Origin: Paenibacillus algicola
GTDB taxonomy: Bacteria > Bacillota > Bacilli > Paenibacillales > Paenibacillaceae
Assembly: GCF_005577435.1 (NCBI RefSeq)
Contig: NZ_CP040396.1
Span: forward strand, 3,290,501-3,354,500
DNA length: 64,000 nucleotides
Direction of reading: 5' to 3'
The translations under genes were made by a program, and so were the position numbers. Positions 17,500 through 27,011 of the stretch are shown piece after piece; the stretch's first letter is position 1; the number at the start of each line of letters is the position of its first letter. The notes beneath the pieces are model-generated. The model had not been told where the DNA came from and did no database searches. It saw only the letters and a list, made by a program, of their open reading frames with translations.

Positions 17500-19161
17500 T
17501 TACTGCTGCTCTGTCAGATCATAGTCGTTGCGGTCACCGATCTTGATCGGCAGATCCAGTGCTTTGCCATTGCGGTTCACATTCAAGGTCATTTCATCGC
17601 CAACGCTCTTGGATTGAATGTACTCAATCAGCTCCGCAGCCGTGGCGTACTTCTGGCCGTCTGCACCAACAATGATGTCGTACTGACGCAAATCGGCTTC
17701 ATACGCCGGGGAACGGAAAACGACCGAGTTCACGTAGGTGCCTTCTGTAATTTCGGTTCCCAGCTGTTCGGAAATTTGAGGCGTCAGTGTACCCAGGCTG
17801 GCCCCGATAAACGGCTGCGGCTCTTTCGGAACTTCTTCATTGTTCTTCAAATAGTCAAGCACTTCATTAATCGTCTCCGCCGGAATCGCAAAGCCGATGC
17901 CTTGAGCTTCTGCACTAACGGCTACGTTCATACCGATAACCTCTCCTCTAAGATTCAAGAGCGGCCCGCCGGAGTTACCAGGATTAATAGACGCATCCGT
18001 CTGAAGCAGATCCTCATAATTCCGATCGGCTTCACCGTTCTGGCCGGCAATGTCGATCTGGCGCTCCTTCGAGCTCAGTACCCCGGCGGTCACAGTATGC
18101 GAGAAGCCGTGCGGGTTACCGATCGCCACCAGCCATTCACCTACCTCCAGATCCTCCGAGCTGCCCAGCGGAATGGCAGGGAAACCGTCCTCGCCCTCAA
18201 TCTTCAGCACGGCCAAATCCAGCTCATAGCTAGATCCCAGCAGCTTTGCTTCGTAAGGCTTATTCGTTCCCTCAACGGTAACCTGGATAAGATCCGCTCC
18301 GTGGATAACATGTTCATTCGTCAGGATATAGCCCTCTTTGTCAAAAATAAATCCGGAGCCGATGCCTGAAGGCTGCAGCTGCGAGGAATCGGCGCCGCCT
18401 TCGCTGCTACTGCCGCCTCTGTTACCTTGGGAGCCGTACTGGTCTCCAAAGAAATAACGGAAGATATCGTCATCCATGCTGCGGCCGCCCTGTCCCTGGC
18501 TGCTGACCATCGTCTCGATCAGAACGACAGAGGGGCTCGCATGATCGACCACAGAGGCTACGTCGCCCTGTCCGGAAGGTATCATTGCGGCTGCCGTGGA
18601 CGCGCCGCCGCCTTGATTAGACGGAGCCAGCGCTGCGGCTACCTCACTGCCACTCCCCTGCGTGCCCAGCGGCTGGTCCGGTGTAAACAAATTGCTGCGA
18701 TCAGCCACATACATGCTGCTTACCATGACAATCATACCGGCGAGGAAGGAGAGGAGCACTGCTTTTACCGGGTTCTTTTGCTTGCGGCTGTAGTTCCAGC
18801 TCCCTTTCGGCTTCTCACCGCCTCCATTACCGCCGACCGGGCGCTGCGAGCGGCCGGCTTCGAAGGAGGACATGGATGGAACCGGCTTTACCGGCTGGGG
18901 ATGACTAACCTCCACCTCCTGCGGATCTCTGCGGACATAGTGGCTTTGGCTGCCCTCGTCTTGTTTCTCGGAGTCGCCCAATGACTTGAACGGTCCATAT
19001 GAATAATAAGATGATGAGTTCGATGGTGATTCTGACTGGGTCTCAGATGCTTGACGAGGTTCAGCCTCACGTTCATATTCGCGGCCAGCTTCAGGCTCCC
19101 GCTTGTGCTCCTCGTCCTGCCCGTCTCCGAAGCCTCCAAACCGGTTTCTTTGATCGTCCAT
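17500..19161 (-). CDS. Membrane-anchored HtrA/DegP-type serine protease with PDZ domain
   Basis: A 553-residue protease. A long charged cytoplasmic tail of about 130 residues leads to one membrane segment (about 132-153), then a Gly/Ser-rich linker, the trypsin-like domain and a PDZ domain (about 450-545). The catalytic triad is visible as His284 (TNEHVIH), Asp315 (ELDLAVLKI) and Ser397 (NPGNSGGPL). Such proteins degrade or refold misfolded proteins outside the membrane. It lies between LiaFSR upstream and an OmpR-type two-component pair downstream. ATG 19161 is chosen for its GGAGG site; a longer frame upstream has none. The N-terminal tail is longer than in the Bacillus homologues. Confidence 0.92.
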   Translation of the reverse strand: MDDQRNRFGGFGDGQDEEHKREPEAGREYEREAEPRQASETQSESPSNSSSYYSYGPFKSLGDSEKQDEGSQSHYVRRDPQEVEVSHPQPVKPVPSMSSFEAGRSQRPVGGNGGGEKPKGSWNYSRKQKNPVKAVLLSFLAGMIVMVSSMYVADRSNLFTPDQPLGTQGSGSEVAAALAPSNQGGGASTAAAMIPSGQGDVASVVDHASPSVVLIETMVSSQGQGGRSMDDDIFRYFFGDQYGSQGNRGGSSSEGGADSSQLQPSGIGSGFIFDKEGYILTNEHVIHGADLIQVTVEGTNKPYEAKLLGSSYELDLAVLKIEGEDGFPAIPLGSSEDLEVGEWLVAIGNPHGFSHTVTAGVLSSKERQIDIAGQNGEADRNYEDLLQTDASINPGNSGGPLLNLRGEVIGMNVAVSAEAQGIGFAIPAETINEVLDYLKNNEEVPKEPQPFIGASLGTLTPQISEQLGTEITEGTYVNSVVFRSPAYEADLRQYDIIVGADGQKYATAAELIEYIQSKSVGDEMTLNVNRNGKALDLPIKIGDRNDYDLTEQQ

Positions 19162-19292
19162 GCTTCTACCTCCTATAAGATCACCGTGCCTGCGGCCGGT
19201 GGCTGTGTTTGATATGCTCTTATTGTGTACTATAAACCTTAACGACACCTTAAAAACAATTAAAAAGGAGATAAAAGCTGTGTACGATCAAC

Positions 19293-19946
19293 CTATGATT
19301 TTACCCAGCCCTTGCGGTGGGCAAAGATGGCCAATTGTGTCCGGTCCTCCAGCTCGCACTTCATCAGCAGATTGCTGACATGGGTCTTGACCGTCTTGAT
19401 ACTAATATGCAGCTCTTCTCCGATTTCCTTATTATTCTTGCCTTCGGCGATCAGCAGCAGCACTTCCTTCTCCCGCTCCGTCAGACCTGCCTGATCGTCC
19501 TGGGCTTGATGCTGACGGATGCCCCGTGTCAGTGCCTCCGATACGTCCCGGGTCATGACCGGCATCCCCCGGCAGGCTCCCTGCAGGGCGTAAATCAATT
19601 CATCCGCAGATACCGTCTTGAGAACGTAGCTTACAGCTCCGGCTTCGACACACTCCAGCACCAGCTCATCCTCCAGAAAGCTCGTTAAAATTACAATTTT
19701 CTGATCCGGGAACTCCTGCATGACCGCCCGAGTCGCCTCGGCCCCGTTCATCACCGGCATCATGAGATCCATCAGGATCAAATCCGGCATATCTTCCGGC
19801 CCGCTGCTGCGCAGCATGTCTAGCAGCTCCATACCATTCGCGGCCTCGCCGATGACCTCAAAGGCGGGCTCCAGCGACAAATATGTTTTGAGTCCCATCC
19901 GGACCATATCATGGTCATCGACCAGCAGTATTTTTACAGCCGTCAT
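19293..19946 (-). CDS. liaR: LiaR-type response regulator (NarL family)
   Basis: A 217-residue regulator with a receiver domain (KILLVDDHDMVRMG, Asp60 in DLILMDLMMPVMNG) and a LuxR/NarL-type helix-turn-helix (GLTEREKEVLLLIAEGKNNK and the IKTVKTHVSNLL recognition segment). It is the third gene of a liaF-liaS-liaR operon, with a GGGGGAGG ribosome site. In the family, phosphorylated LiaR activates genes that answer damage to the lipid II cycle and membrane. No liaIH target genes are in the window. Confidence 0.9.
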   Translation of the reverse strand: MTAVKILLVDDHDMVRMGLKTYLSLEPAFEVIGEAANGMELLDMLRSSGPEDMPDLILMDLMMPVMNGAEATRAVMQEFPDQKIVILTSFLEDELVLECVEAGAVSYVLKTVSADELIYALQGACRGMPVMTRDVSEALTRGIRQHQAQDDQAGLTEREKEVLLLIAEGKNNKEIGEELHISIKTVKTHVSNLLMKCELEDRTQLAIFAHRKGWVKS

Positions 19947-19967
19947 AGCTACCTCCCCCTGTTGCTC

Positions 19968-21020
19968 TTATTTCCTGCGTGGACCCTGCTCAGTATGTTC
20001 TGCTCCGCCCGCCATAAACAGCGGTATATGTACTCTCACCGTTGTGCCTGCTCCCCGGCGGCTCACAATCTCCACCTGTCCCCCCAGCTTGTCGGCGCGC
20101 TCCTTCATCGTGCTTAGCCCATAAGACCCCTGCTTGGGTCTGCCTTCATCAAAGCCCTTGCCATCGTCGCTGACGCTCAGCACGACCCGCTTCTCTTCCT
20201 CCCGCAGCGACAAGCTGATCATACTGGCTTCTGCGTGCTTGACGATGTTAGCAATTGATTCCTGGATAATAAGAAACAGCTGATGCTCGATTGCATCCGA
20301 CAAGCCTCCGTACAGCTCGACCTCGCGTATCCCCTTCAAGCCGTTCTGGCGGCAGTAATCCGGGAACCAGCGCTCCAGCGCCTCCTCCAGCGTCTTGCCC
20401 TCCAGCTCCACCGGGCGCAGCTGGGCGATAAGTGCCCGCATCTGCTTCTGCGCCGTATGGGACATGGAGACGAGCTGCTCCAGCACCTGCTGTCCCTGAA
20501 CAGGATCCTGCTTCAGGACCCCCGACAGCGAGGAAGCCGACATATGGATAGCGAACAGCTGCTGGCTTACCGTGTCATGAAGATCCCGCGCCATCCGGCG
20601 CCGTTCCTCCAGCACCGCAGACTCTGCTGCAAATTCCTTCTCCAGCACCTCTTGCTCGCCCAGGCGCTGCAGCAGCTTCATTTTGTTCTCAATCGCTTCT
20701 GTCATGGCATTAAATTCAGAATATACGCCGGCGAAGGATTCATCCTCTGCCTCCGGCATCCTCACAGTCAAATTTCCCTTGGCCACCTGCAGCATGTTCA
20801 AGTGCAGGAGATCCAGCGGGCGCTGAATGCGCTGCGCGGCAATATATCCTGCAATGACAGTAAACAGCAGGATACCGGCTGTGTAATACCACCACAGCCG
20901 GTGATCCCGAATCGTCAGATAGCCTCCCTCGCCCGCAAGGTACAGAAACAGCGCAACAACAGCCCCGATGGTCAGGAAGTACATGACAATGACCCACTTG
21001 GTATTTTTGACAAATCCCAT
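19968..21020 (-). CDS. liaS: LiaS-type sensor histidine kinase
   Basis: A 350-residue kinase with two membrane segments close together (about 10-28 and 45-62), leaving only a short extracellular loop. This is the mark of an intramembrane-sensing kinase. A HAMP-like linker leads to the HisKA_3 domain with His148 in RRRMARDLHDTVSQQL, followed by an ATP-binding domain (VSDDGKGFD). It starts four bases after liaF. In the Lia system LiaF holds this kinase inactive until cell-wall-active agents perturb the membrane. Confidence 0.9.
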   Translation of the reverse strand: MGFVKNTKWVIVMYFLTIGAVVALFLYLAGEGGYLTIRDHRLWWYYTAGILLFTVIAGYIAAQRIQRPLDLLHLNMLQVAKGNLTVRMPEAEDESFAGVYSEFNAMTEAIENKMKLLQRLGEQEVLEKEFAAESAVLEERRRMARDLHDTVSQQLFAIHMSASSLSGVLKQDPVQGQQVLEQLVSMSHTAQKQMRALIAQLRPVELEGKTLEEALERWFPDYCRQNGLKGIREVELYGGLSDAIEHQLFLIIQESIANIVKHAEASMISLSLREEEKRVVLSVSDDGKGFDEGRPKQGSYGLSTMKERADKLGGQVEIVSRRGAGTTVRVHIPLFMAGGAEHTEQGPRRK

Positions 21021-21024
21021 CCGG

Positions 21025-22113
21025 TTACCCTACCTTGTTCACTTTGACATCGCCGATGAAGGCGCTGATATGAATCACGATCTTCTTGCTAGACTCGCGG
21101 TAATCCGGACTTTCCAGCCCGACACTGCTCAAGAAGCCGCTGCGCTTCTGTCCCAGCACCGACATATCGCCAATGAACGAGGTGGTAGAGACTCGGATGC
21201 CCACATCGAGATCATTCGGCACGAACACTTTAATGTCGCCGATGAAGGCTGAGATATTAATCTTGGTCTTGCCGTACGGAATCTGCGCCCGGGTAAGATC
21301 AATGACCGTATCTCCGATAAATTGCGAGATGTTGGTCGGCTTTAGTTCGAAATAATCCTTACCCAGATGAATATCGCCGATGAAGCTTGATTTATTCGTG
21401 TAGCGCTTGCTGTTACCGCAGTTATGGTATTCCTCGTACGCTCCATCATCGTCCTGATCTCCATATTCGTAGTGACTGTCACCCTTGTGGCGGGATCTCC
21501 TGCGGCTGCTTTCGTATTCCTGCTCCTCATGACGGTCGCTGTAATCCCGATAGCTGCTGTCCCCCTCCCGCCTGTTACGGTCTGCATCCCGGGGACCCTT
21601 GAGATCCCGGTCGCCGGAGCCAAATCGCTGCTCAAACACCTCATCCAGCGACGATTCCAGCTCTCCCGGTGCGGGAGGAGGCGGCGCATCATGCGCATCA
21701 TATGCATCATTCTCACGCCCAGGCTTGCGATAGTCATCATCACTTGCCTCCTTAAAGGCTTTATCCCGCTTGCGCTTCGGACTAAAGATAACGTACAATC
21801 CGCTGCCGATCAGGATCACAGGCACTGCAATCCGCAGCAGGTCTCCGAATGAGAACCAGAGCAGGTTCAAGTTATGCCCCAGGAAATACACGCCGATAAT
21901 GAGCGGGATGAAGGAGCCTAATACGGCGCACCCGTCTTGCTTTGCACTGAAGATGCCCTGCAATCCTGCATAAATCAGAATGACCGGCCAGAATGTGGAG
22001 AACAGCTCACCCAGACTGAAGCTCTGGATTCCCAATTCATTTAAGATAAACAGCGCGCCGATGCCAATCAGCAGCAAGCCGCCAAACAGCTGGTTCCATG
22101 TTTTTTTACTCAT
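21025..22113 (-). CDS. liaF: LiaF-type membrane inhibitor with five FIGD repeats
   Basis: A 362-residue membrane protein. Four hydrophobic segments fill the first 110 residues. A linker of about 120 residues, rich in Asp, Arg, Glu and Tyr, follows. The C-terminal domain resembles the LiaF/DUF2154 family and contains five copies of the motif [ST]-x-FIGD, spaced 21-39 residues, which suggests a stacked beta structure. It is the first gene of the operon with liaS and liaR. In the family LiaF inhibits LiaS in unstressed cells. The charged linker is longer than in Bacillus LiaF. Confidence 0.85.
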   Translation of the reverse strand: MSKKTWNQLFGGLLLIGIGALFILNELGIQSFSLGELFSTFWPVILIYAGLQGIFSAKQDGCAVLGSFIPLIIGVYFLGHNLNLLWFSFGDLLRIAVPVILIGSGLYVIFSPKRKRDKAFKEASDDDYRKPGRENDAYDAHDAPPPPAPGELESSLDEVFEQRFGSGDRDLKGPRDADRNRREGDSSYRDYSDRHEEQEYESSRRRSRHKGDSHYEYGDQDDDGAYEEYHNCGNSKRYTNKSSFIGDIHLGKDYFELKPTNISQFIGDTVIDLTRAQIPYGKTKINISAFIGDIKVFVPNDLDVGIRVSTTSFIGDMSVLGQKRSGFLSSVGLESPDYRESSKKIVIHISAFIGDVKVNKVG

Positions 22114-22209
22114 CCCTGCATCCCTTGCCTTTCTTTAGTTCCTTATGTGATATGTACAGTGTACGACAACCAGCCTTCGATTGAACAGCTGCGGCGGGAT
22201 GAAACTGGA

Positions 22210-22227
22210 ATCGGTCTACAGACCGAT
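22210..22227. promoter_or_regulatory. Perfect inverted repeat upstream of liaF
   Basis: ATCGGTCT-AC-AGACCGAT is a perfect 8-bp inverted repeat about 100 bases before the liaF start. Its place fits an operator for autoregulation by LiaR, but I cannot confirm a match to a LiaR consensus. Confidence 0.4.
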
Positions 22228-22281
22228 AGGCTGGGAATGGATACCTTTTTCAGCAGTTGCCGGCCATCGTACTCCAATCGT

Positions 22282-22328
22282 AAAAAAGCTGTCCCCTGCA
22301 GATGACACTCTGCGCAAGGGACAGCTTC
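22282..22328 (-). terminator. Intrinsic terminator after the SASP-like gene
   Basis: AAGCTGTCCC pairs with GGGGACAGCTT on the minus strand and runs into a T tract. Confidence 0.75.
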
Positions 22329-22356
22329 TGATGGGTACCATCATATAAAATGCAGG

Positions 22357-22557
22357 TTAGCGGTTCGTTTTCGGGTTGTTCGTCTGGCTGAACTCAGCAA
22401 ACTCCGCATCGTATTTCTCGTTCGGTGTGCTGTAGCTCTCCTGTACCTTTTTGGCACCCTGCTCGGATACCTTGCGGCTCACGTTTTCCTGGCCAAACTC
22501 CTCGTTGTACTTCTCGTTCGGTGTTTGGTAGCTTTCTTGCACTTTTTTCTTGCTCAT
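22357..22557 (-). CDS. Probable gamma-type small acid-soluble spore protein
   Basis: A 66-residue hydrophilic protein made of two near-identical units, KKVQESYQTPNEKYNEEFGQ and KKVQESYSTPNEKYDAEFAE, joined by a short linker. Tandem units rich in Gln, Asn and Glu and an EF-containing core recall SspE-type gamma SASPs, which serve as amino acid stores in the spore and do not bind DNA. A sigma-G-type promoter lies upstream, which supports expression in the forespore. ATG 22557 follows GGGAGGTG at good distance; an upstream GTG would overlap that site. The family call rests on composition, repeats and promoter, so it is likely but not certain. Confidence 0.6.
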   Translation of the reverse strand: MSKKKVQESYQTPNEKYNEEFGQENVSRKVSEQGAKKVQESYSTPNEKYDAEFAEFSQTNNPKTNR

Positions 22558-22617
22558 GATTGTCACCTCCCTGTAGTCTCAATACCTCATCCTCTTCGGG
22601 GACTGCTCCCCGAACCA

Positions 22618-22648
22618 TAGTATGTGACGGACCGATGCTCAATATACA
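22618..22648 (-). promoter_or_regulatory. Predicted sigma-G/sigma-F promoter
   Basis: TGTATA (22643-22648) and CATACTA (22618-22624), spaced 18 bases on the minus strand, fit the forespore sigma-G consensus. Transcription would start about 50 bases before the SASP-like gene. Confidence 0.6.
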
Positions 22649-22694
22649 GGGATTGCGAAACCTCCGCAGTGCGAAAGCAGCTTGCAGAAATGAC

Positions 22695-23438
22695 TTAAAT
22701 GGCCTCATCCAAAAAAGAAGAAGGCAGGTAGCGGTACGTAGCTATGGCTTCGCCCACGCGCTCCAGCATTTCCTGGGTGCAGCGGCCGGAGCCCCGTTTG
22801 ATGACCTGCACCTCGACATCTTTTTTGCCCCATTCCTTAAATACCTGCTGTGTCGTAGTAAAATACAAATCGATCTTGGAGCCTTTAATGGCTGAACCGA
22901 TATCCGCCACGATGCCGTAGCCGTAATCCGGAATATATATAATGCTGCCGATGGGAAACACCTTGGGATCTGCTGCAATAGTGGACAACGCTTCCCGGTC
23001 CCGCTTCACCTTCACGCCGGAATACGTAATCCCGTACTGCGGATGTCCCGGCTTCTTGCCGGTTGATTCATAACCGGCCGTGTAGCCGGTCGCCGTTACC
23101 TTTACCGTTCTCAGCACCTGATTCGACCGCGGCGCCGAGACGGGAACGGAAGGATCGCGTTGCTCCTCCACCGGCCTATGAAGCTGCCGCTCCTTTGCAT
23201 GATGCACGAGATACTGCCCCAGCTCGCCCATGCCTGCGGCATGAAACGCGTACAACCGTGAAATCTCCACAAAATAGCTGCCCTGGATAACCTCTTTCCC
23301 GGAATCCGTAACGCTATAGGAATCAGCGGACACCGGCAGCAGCCGTGCTGCTGCTTCTGCGGGTGATACTCCGCCCCACCATATTAACGCCAGACCCGTG
23401 CATAACAAAAGCCTCTGCCATAGATTCCAATGCTTCAT
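22695..23438 (-). CDS. Secreted 3D-domain protein, YuiC-like
   Basis: A 247-residue protein with a signal peptide ([20 protein letters not shown], cleavage near residue 30). The C-terminal half is a 3D domain: it opens [16 protein letters not shown], and contains the conserved aspartates in [17 protein letters not shown]. These domains form a double-psi barrel related to the lytic transglycosylase MltA and to resuscitation-promoting factors, so a role in peptidoglycan cleavage at spore germination or outgrowth is plausible. The start follows GGGGGAGG. It lies between the SASP-like gene and thrS. Activity is inferred from the fold only. Confidence 0.85.
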   Translation of the reverse strand: MKHWNLWQRLLLCTGLALIWWGGVSPAEAAARLLPVSADSYSVTDSGKEVIQGSYFVEISRLYAFHAAGMGELGQYLVHHAKERQLHRPVEEQRDPSVPVSAPRSNQVLRTVKVTATGYTAGYESTGKKPGHPQYGITYSGVKVKRDREALSTIAADPKVFPIGSIIYIPDYGYGIVADIGSAIKGSKIDLYFTTTQQVFKEWGKKDVEVQVIKRGSGRCTQEMLERVGEAIATYRYLPSSFLDEAI

Positions 23439-23528
23439 GTGAATACCTCCCCCTTACTAGCGAGGGTTCCCACACGATCCTTGAAATATACCTATGAACA
23501 GAGGCTTGCTCTTACCTGTACCCTGGCG

Positions 23529-25466
23529 TTAGACCGCGCGGGTCGTCAATTCTTCACGAAGCTTTTGGATGACCTCGCTCAGCGGCTGCGCCCCGAGATC
23601 TCCCTCACCGCGCTTGCGGACCGATACAGCCTGTGCTTGCTGCTCGTTCTCACCGACGATGAACATATACGGAATTTTTTCCAGCTGGGCTTCACGGATC
23701 TTGTAGCCCAGCTTCTCGTTCCGAAGGTCCGCTTCCACAGACAGGCCGGCTTTTTGCAGCTGCTCGGTGACCTCCTTGGCATACCCGTCAAATGCGGTCG
23801 ATACCGGGATGACCTTCACCTGAACCGGAGACAGCCACAGCGGCAATGCCCCTGCAAAGTTCTCCAGAAGGAACGCCGTGAAGCGCTCCATGGTGCTCAG
23901 AATACCGCGGTGAATCACGACGGGACGATGCTTCTGTCCATCCTCACCGACATATTCCAGCTCAAAGCGCTCTGGCAGCAGGAAGTCCAGCTGTACCGTG
24001 GAGAGGGTCTCCTCTTTGCCCAGGGCAGTCTTGATCTGAACGTCCAGCTTCGGACCATAGAACGCCGCTTCGCCTTCTGCCTCGAAGAACGGCATGTCCA
24101 GGCTCTCTACAACCTCGCGAAGCATACGCTGTGACGTTTCCCACATCTCGTCATTCTGGAAGTACTTCTCTGTATCCTCCGGATCGCGGTAGGACAAGCG
24201 GAAGCGGTAGTCTTCAATGCCGAAATCCTTATAAGCGGTCTTGATCAGCTCAATTACCCGCGCAAACTCTTCCTTGATCTGATCCGGACGGCAGAAGATG
24301 TGCGAATCGTTCAGGGTCATCGCGCGTACGCGGTGCAGACCGGTCAATGCGCCGGACATTTCATAGCGGTGCATCATTCCGAGCTCGGCGATCCGGATCG
24401 GCAGATCTCGGTAGCTGTGCATGCTGCTCTTATACACCATCATATGATGCGGGCAGTTCATCGGACGGAGCACGAGCTCCTCGTTGTCCATGACCATTTT
24501 GGGGAACATATCCTCCTGGTAGTGCTCCCAGTGGCCTGAGGTTTTGTACAGCTCTACATTTCCGAGGACCGGTGTATACACGTGCTGATAGCCCAGCTTC
24601 TCCTCCAGATCTACAATGTAGCGCTCCAGCGTACGGCGCAGCTTCGCACCGTTCGGCAGCCAGATGGGAAGTCCCTGTCCAACGAGCTGCGAGAAGGTGA
24701 ACATCTCCAGCTCCTTGCCCAGCTTGCGGTGATCGCGCTTCTTCGCTTCCTCCAGCAGGCGCAGATGCTCATCAAGCTGTGCTTTTTTGACAAAAGCTGT
24801 ACCGTAAACACGCTGCAGCATCTTGTTCTTGCTGTCTCCACGCCAGTAGGCGCCGGCAACGTTCATCAGCTTGAACACCTTGATCTTGCCTGTCGAGGGC
24901 AGATGCGGACCGCGGCACAGGTCGAAGAATTCACCCTGCTCGTAGATCGTAATAACACTGTCCTCCGGGAGCGCTTCAATCAGCTCCACCTTGTATGGAT
25001 CACCCAGATCTCCGAAGATCGACAGTGCTTCCTGCCGGCTGACCTCCTTGCGGACAATCGGAAGGTTCTCGGACACAATTCTTTCCATTTCCTTCTCCAG
25101 CTTCTGCAGGTCCTCCGGATTCAGCGGCTCCTCCAGATCCATGTCGTAATAGAAGCCGTCTTCAATAACAGGACCGACGCCCAGCTTTACGGATTTCTCC
25201 CCGTACAGGCGCTTGGTCGCCTGTGCGAGCAGGTGAGCCGTGCTGTGCCGCATGACCTCCAGGCCTTCCGGTGAATCCAGCGTTACAATTTCAACCAGGG
25301 CTCCTTCTTGCAGCGGGGCCGCCAAATCCACAACGATGCCGTCCATTTTGCCAGCCGCCGCGTTCTTGCGCAAACCGCTGCTGATGGAAGCGGCTACGTC
25401 TTCAATACTGCTGCCTTCTGCATATTCCCGGACCGAGCCGTCCGGCAGCTTGATGCTGATTGCCAT
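23529..25466 (-). CDS. thrS: Threonyl-tRNA synthetase
   Basis: A 645-residue class II synthetase that charges tRNA-Thr. It has the N-terminal TGS domain ([17 protein letters not shown]), the editing domain with [10 protein letters not shown], the catalytic core with [15 protein letters not shown] and [17 protein letters not shown], the zinc ligands in those motifs, motif 3 in [14 protein letters not shown], and a C-terminal anticodon-binding domain. ATG 25466 follows GGAGGAATG at good spacing; an upstream codon at 25511 lies in the leader. A T-box leader controls it, so expression should rise when tRNA-Thr is uncharged. ytxC lies upstream as in Bacillus. Confidence 0.97.
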   Translation of the reverse strand: MAISIKLPDGSVREYAEGSSIEDVAASISSGLRKNAAAGKMDGIVVDLAAPLQEGALVEIVTLDSPEGLEVMRHSTAHLLAQATKRLYGEKSVKLGVGPVIEDGFYYDMDLEEPLNPEDLQKLEKEMERIVSENLPIVRKEVSRQEALSIFGDLGDPYKVELIEALPEDSVITIYEQGEFFDLCRGPHLPSTGKIKVFKLMNVAGAYWRGDSKNKMLQRVYGTAFVKKAQLDEHLRLLEEAKKRDHRKLGKELEMFTFSQLVGQGLPIWLPNGAKLRRTLERYIVDLEEKLGYQHVYTPVLGNVELYKTSGHWEHYQEDMFPKMVMDNEELVLRPMNCPHHMMVYKSSMHSYRDLPIRIAELGMMHRYEMSGALTGLHRVRAMTLNDSHIFCRPDQIKEEFARVIELIKTAYKDFGIEDYRFRLSYRDPEDTEKYFQNDEMWETSQRMLREVVESLDMPFFEAEGEAAFYGPKLDVQIKTALGKEETLSTVQLDFLLPERFELEYVGEDGQKHRPVVIHRGILSTMERFTAFLLENFAGALPLWLSPVQVKVIPVSTAFDGYAKEVTEQLQKAGLSVEADLRNEKLGYKIREAQLEKIPYMFIVGENEQQAQAVSVRKRGEGDLGAQPLSEVIQKLREELTTRAV

Positions 25467-25561
25467 GCTACATTCCTCCAACATAAAAGTGGTGTATTTT
25501 CGCTCCGTCACCGGAGCCGGATATTTTCACGTCTGAACGCCATCACTTTTTGCAGGACAAT

Positions 25562-25875
25562 ATAAAAAGCACCCGTCCCGCAAAGGGACGAGTGCTACAC
25601 TCGTGGTTCCACCCTAATTCGATCCCGCCGCGCAGCCTGCCATCGAGGTCATGGTTGCTTGGAAGAATCCTTCATTGGCATGAGGTAACGGTCATGATCC
25701 GGCGAAGCCTACTGGTCTCTTCAGGACTAGCCTTGGAGCTTGGTTCGACGACGCAGCTACAAAGGGGTAAATCTGCAGGTTCACCGGAGGAAATTGCAGC
25801 CTGGTTTCCTCTCTCTGAAGCGGTGCTGTCTTCTGAACAGATTCATGTCTTTGTCGGTGCTTTTCTAACGTAAAC
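25562..25875 (-). ncRNA. T-box leader of thrS, threonine-specific
   Basis: The T-box sequence AGGGTGGAACCACG lies at 25602-25615 on the minus strand. It is followed by a terminator (25562-25595) pairing GCACTCGTCCC with GGGACGGGTGC before a T run. A GGTGAAC apical-loop motif is at 25779-25785. The likely specifier is ACC at 25742-25744, within GTCGAACCAAG, which matches threonine. Uncharged tRNA-Thr should stabilise the antiterminator and allow thrS transcription. Confidence 0.9.
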
Positions 25876-25883
25876 GTGAATTA

Positions 25884-26822
25884 TCAGTTATTATAATCCC
25901 GTCCGGCGTGCAGCGTCAAGCCTATGTGATTCAGCCCCTCGATAAACGGAGTGCACTCCTGACAGCTGTAGCAGACCTCAGCCCGATGATCAAAAATCTG
26001 AAGCAGTGTCCCGATGACCGGTAATCCCGGCTGGCGGGTATGAATGATAAGCCTTGCCGGCGCCGCCGAAATCAGCGTGCTGACGACCATATCCTCGACT
26101 TCCATCTCCTGATCGAGCCTTTCCATGACGAGACCCTCCTGCTTGCCGGCCTCAATCGGCTTCAGACTTCCGTCGAGCAGAAGCAGATCTTCTCCGCCCC
26201 GATGAATCACATGAACCAGCGGAGTCAGCGGCTCTTGAAAATAGACGAAATATTTGAGCAGGCTAATAAATTCTTCATATTGCTGGTCCAGCATATACTC
26301 ATCCACCGCATACTCGGCCAACTCCCGCAGCTCCTGCTCATAATCGCGAAGCCGGAACGCCAGCAGCCCATCGAGATTCAGCTCGGCGCTTTCGGCAAGG
26401 CACTGCCGTATGGTGCGGTCCAGCTTTTGCCGGCGCCGCCGGGCGAATTCCGCCGAGGTGCCCTCATCCTTTTCCAGCAGCTGCAGAAAGCAACGGAGCA
26501 CCTGCTCCAGCTCCTCGCCATCCTGAAACTCAAACTCCTCCTGCAGCAGTCTTGCCGCAATCTCCTGCTCCTTCTGCTTGGCAATGTACGCGGTGACGGC
26601 CTCCGATATTTCAGCCCGCAGCAGCTCCCCGCTCATGCCCCAGGATGTCAGCGGCAATTTACCGGAGCAGGTCCAGATGACCCGGTTCTGACTGGCACTG
26701 AATTTGAATTTCAACGGCTTGCACTGCTTATGTAATGCCTTCTGCTTGTCTAGAAAAATGCGGTAAAAGCTTTCTTTCTCCAGCTCGGTGCGCGTGTTGA
26801 CCGTAATGCTGAACAGCTCCAT
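25884..26822 (-). CDS. ytxC: Sporulation protein YtxC
   Basis: A 312-residue protein with no signal peptide or membrane segment. The central region is strongly helical and acidic, with the YEEFISLLKYFVYFQEP segment typical of YtxC, and the C-terminus carries ICGTLLQIF-like and CYSCQECTPFIEG stretches. In Bacillus ytxC lies directly before thrS and is expressed in sporulation, but its biochemical role is unknown. The same order is kept here, which supports the call. The start follows AAAGGAG. Confidence 0.8.
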   Translation of the reverse strand: MELFSITVNTRTELEKESFYRIFLDKQKALHKQCKPLKFKFSASQNRVIWTCSGKLPLTSWGMSGELLRAEISEAVTAYIAKQKEQEIAARLLQEEFEFQDGEELEQVLRCFLQLLEKDEGTSAEFARRRRQKLDRTIRQCLAESAELNLDGLLAFRLRDYEQELRELAEYAVDEYMLDQQYEEFISLLKYFVYFQEPLTPLVHVIHRGGEDLLLLDGSLKPIEAGKQEGLVMERLDQEMEVEDMVVSTLISAAPARLIIHTRQPGLPVIGTLLQIFDHRAEVCYSCQECTPFIEGLNHIGLTLHAGRDYNN

Positions 26823-26932
26823 GGAATCGCTCCTTTCGGGTTCCCTTGTTCAGTATATGGGAAGCCTGATGGGGATATACGGAGCCCGCTTTTGGAAAAG
26901 TGTGTTATGTCTCTTCCAAGCATCAAAAAGCC

Positions 26933-26959
26933 CCCTCAGCCGTAAGGGCCAAAGGGGCA
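26933..26959 (-). terminator. Intrinsic terminator after mqnC
   Basis: GCCCCTTTGGCC pairs with GGCTGAGGGGGC on the minus strand, followed by TTTTTG. Confidence 0.75.
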
Positions 26960-27011
26960 TGTCCTGATCCCAAATCAGCAGCCGACATCCTGCAGATTAT
27001 GGGGTCCGGTC

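Noticed and set aside
19240..19330. Small plus-strand gene starting at GTG near 19281 after AAAAAGGAG
   Set aside because: It runs antisense into liaR, with residues that make no sensible protein; the purine-rich stretch is more likely chance.
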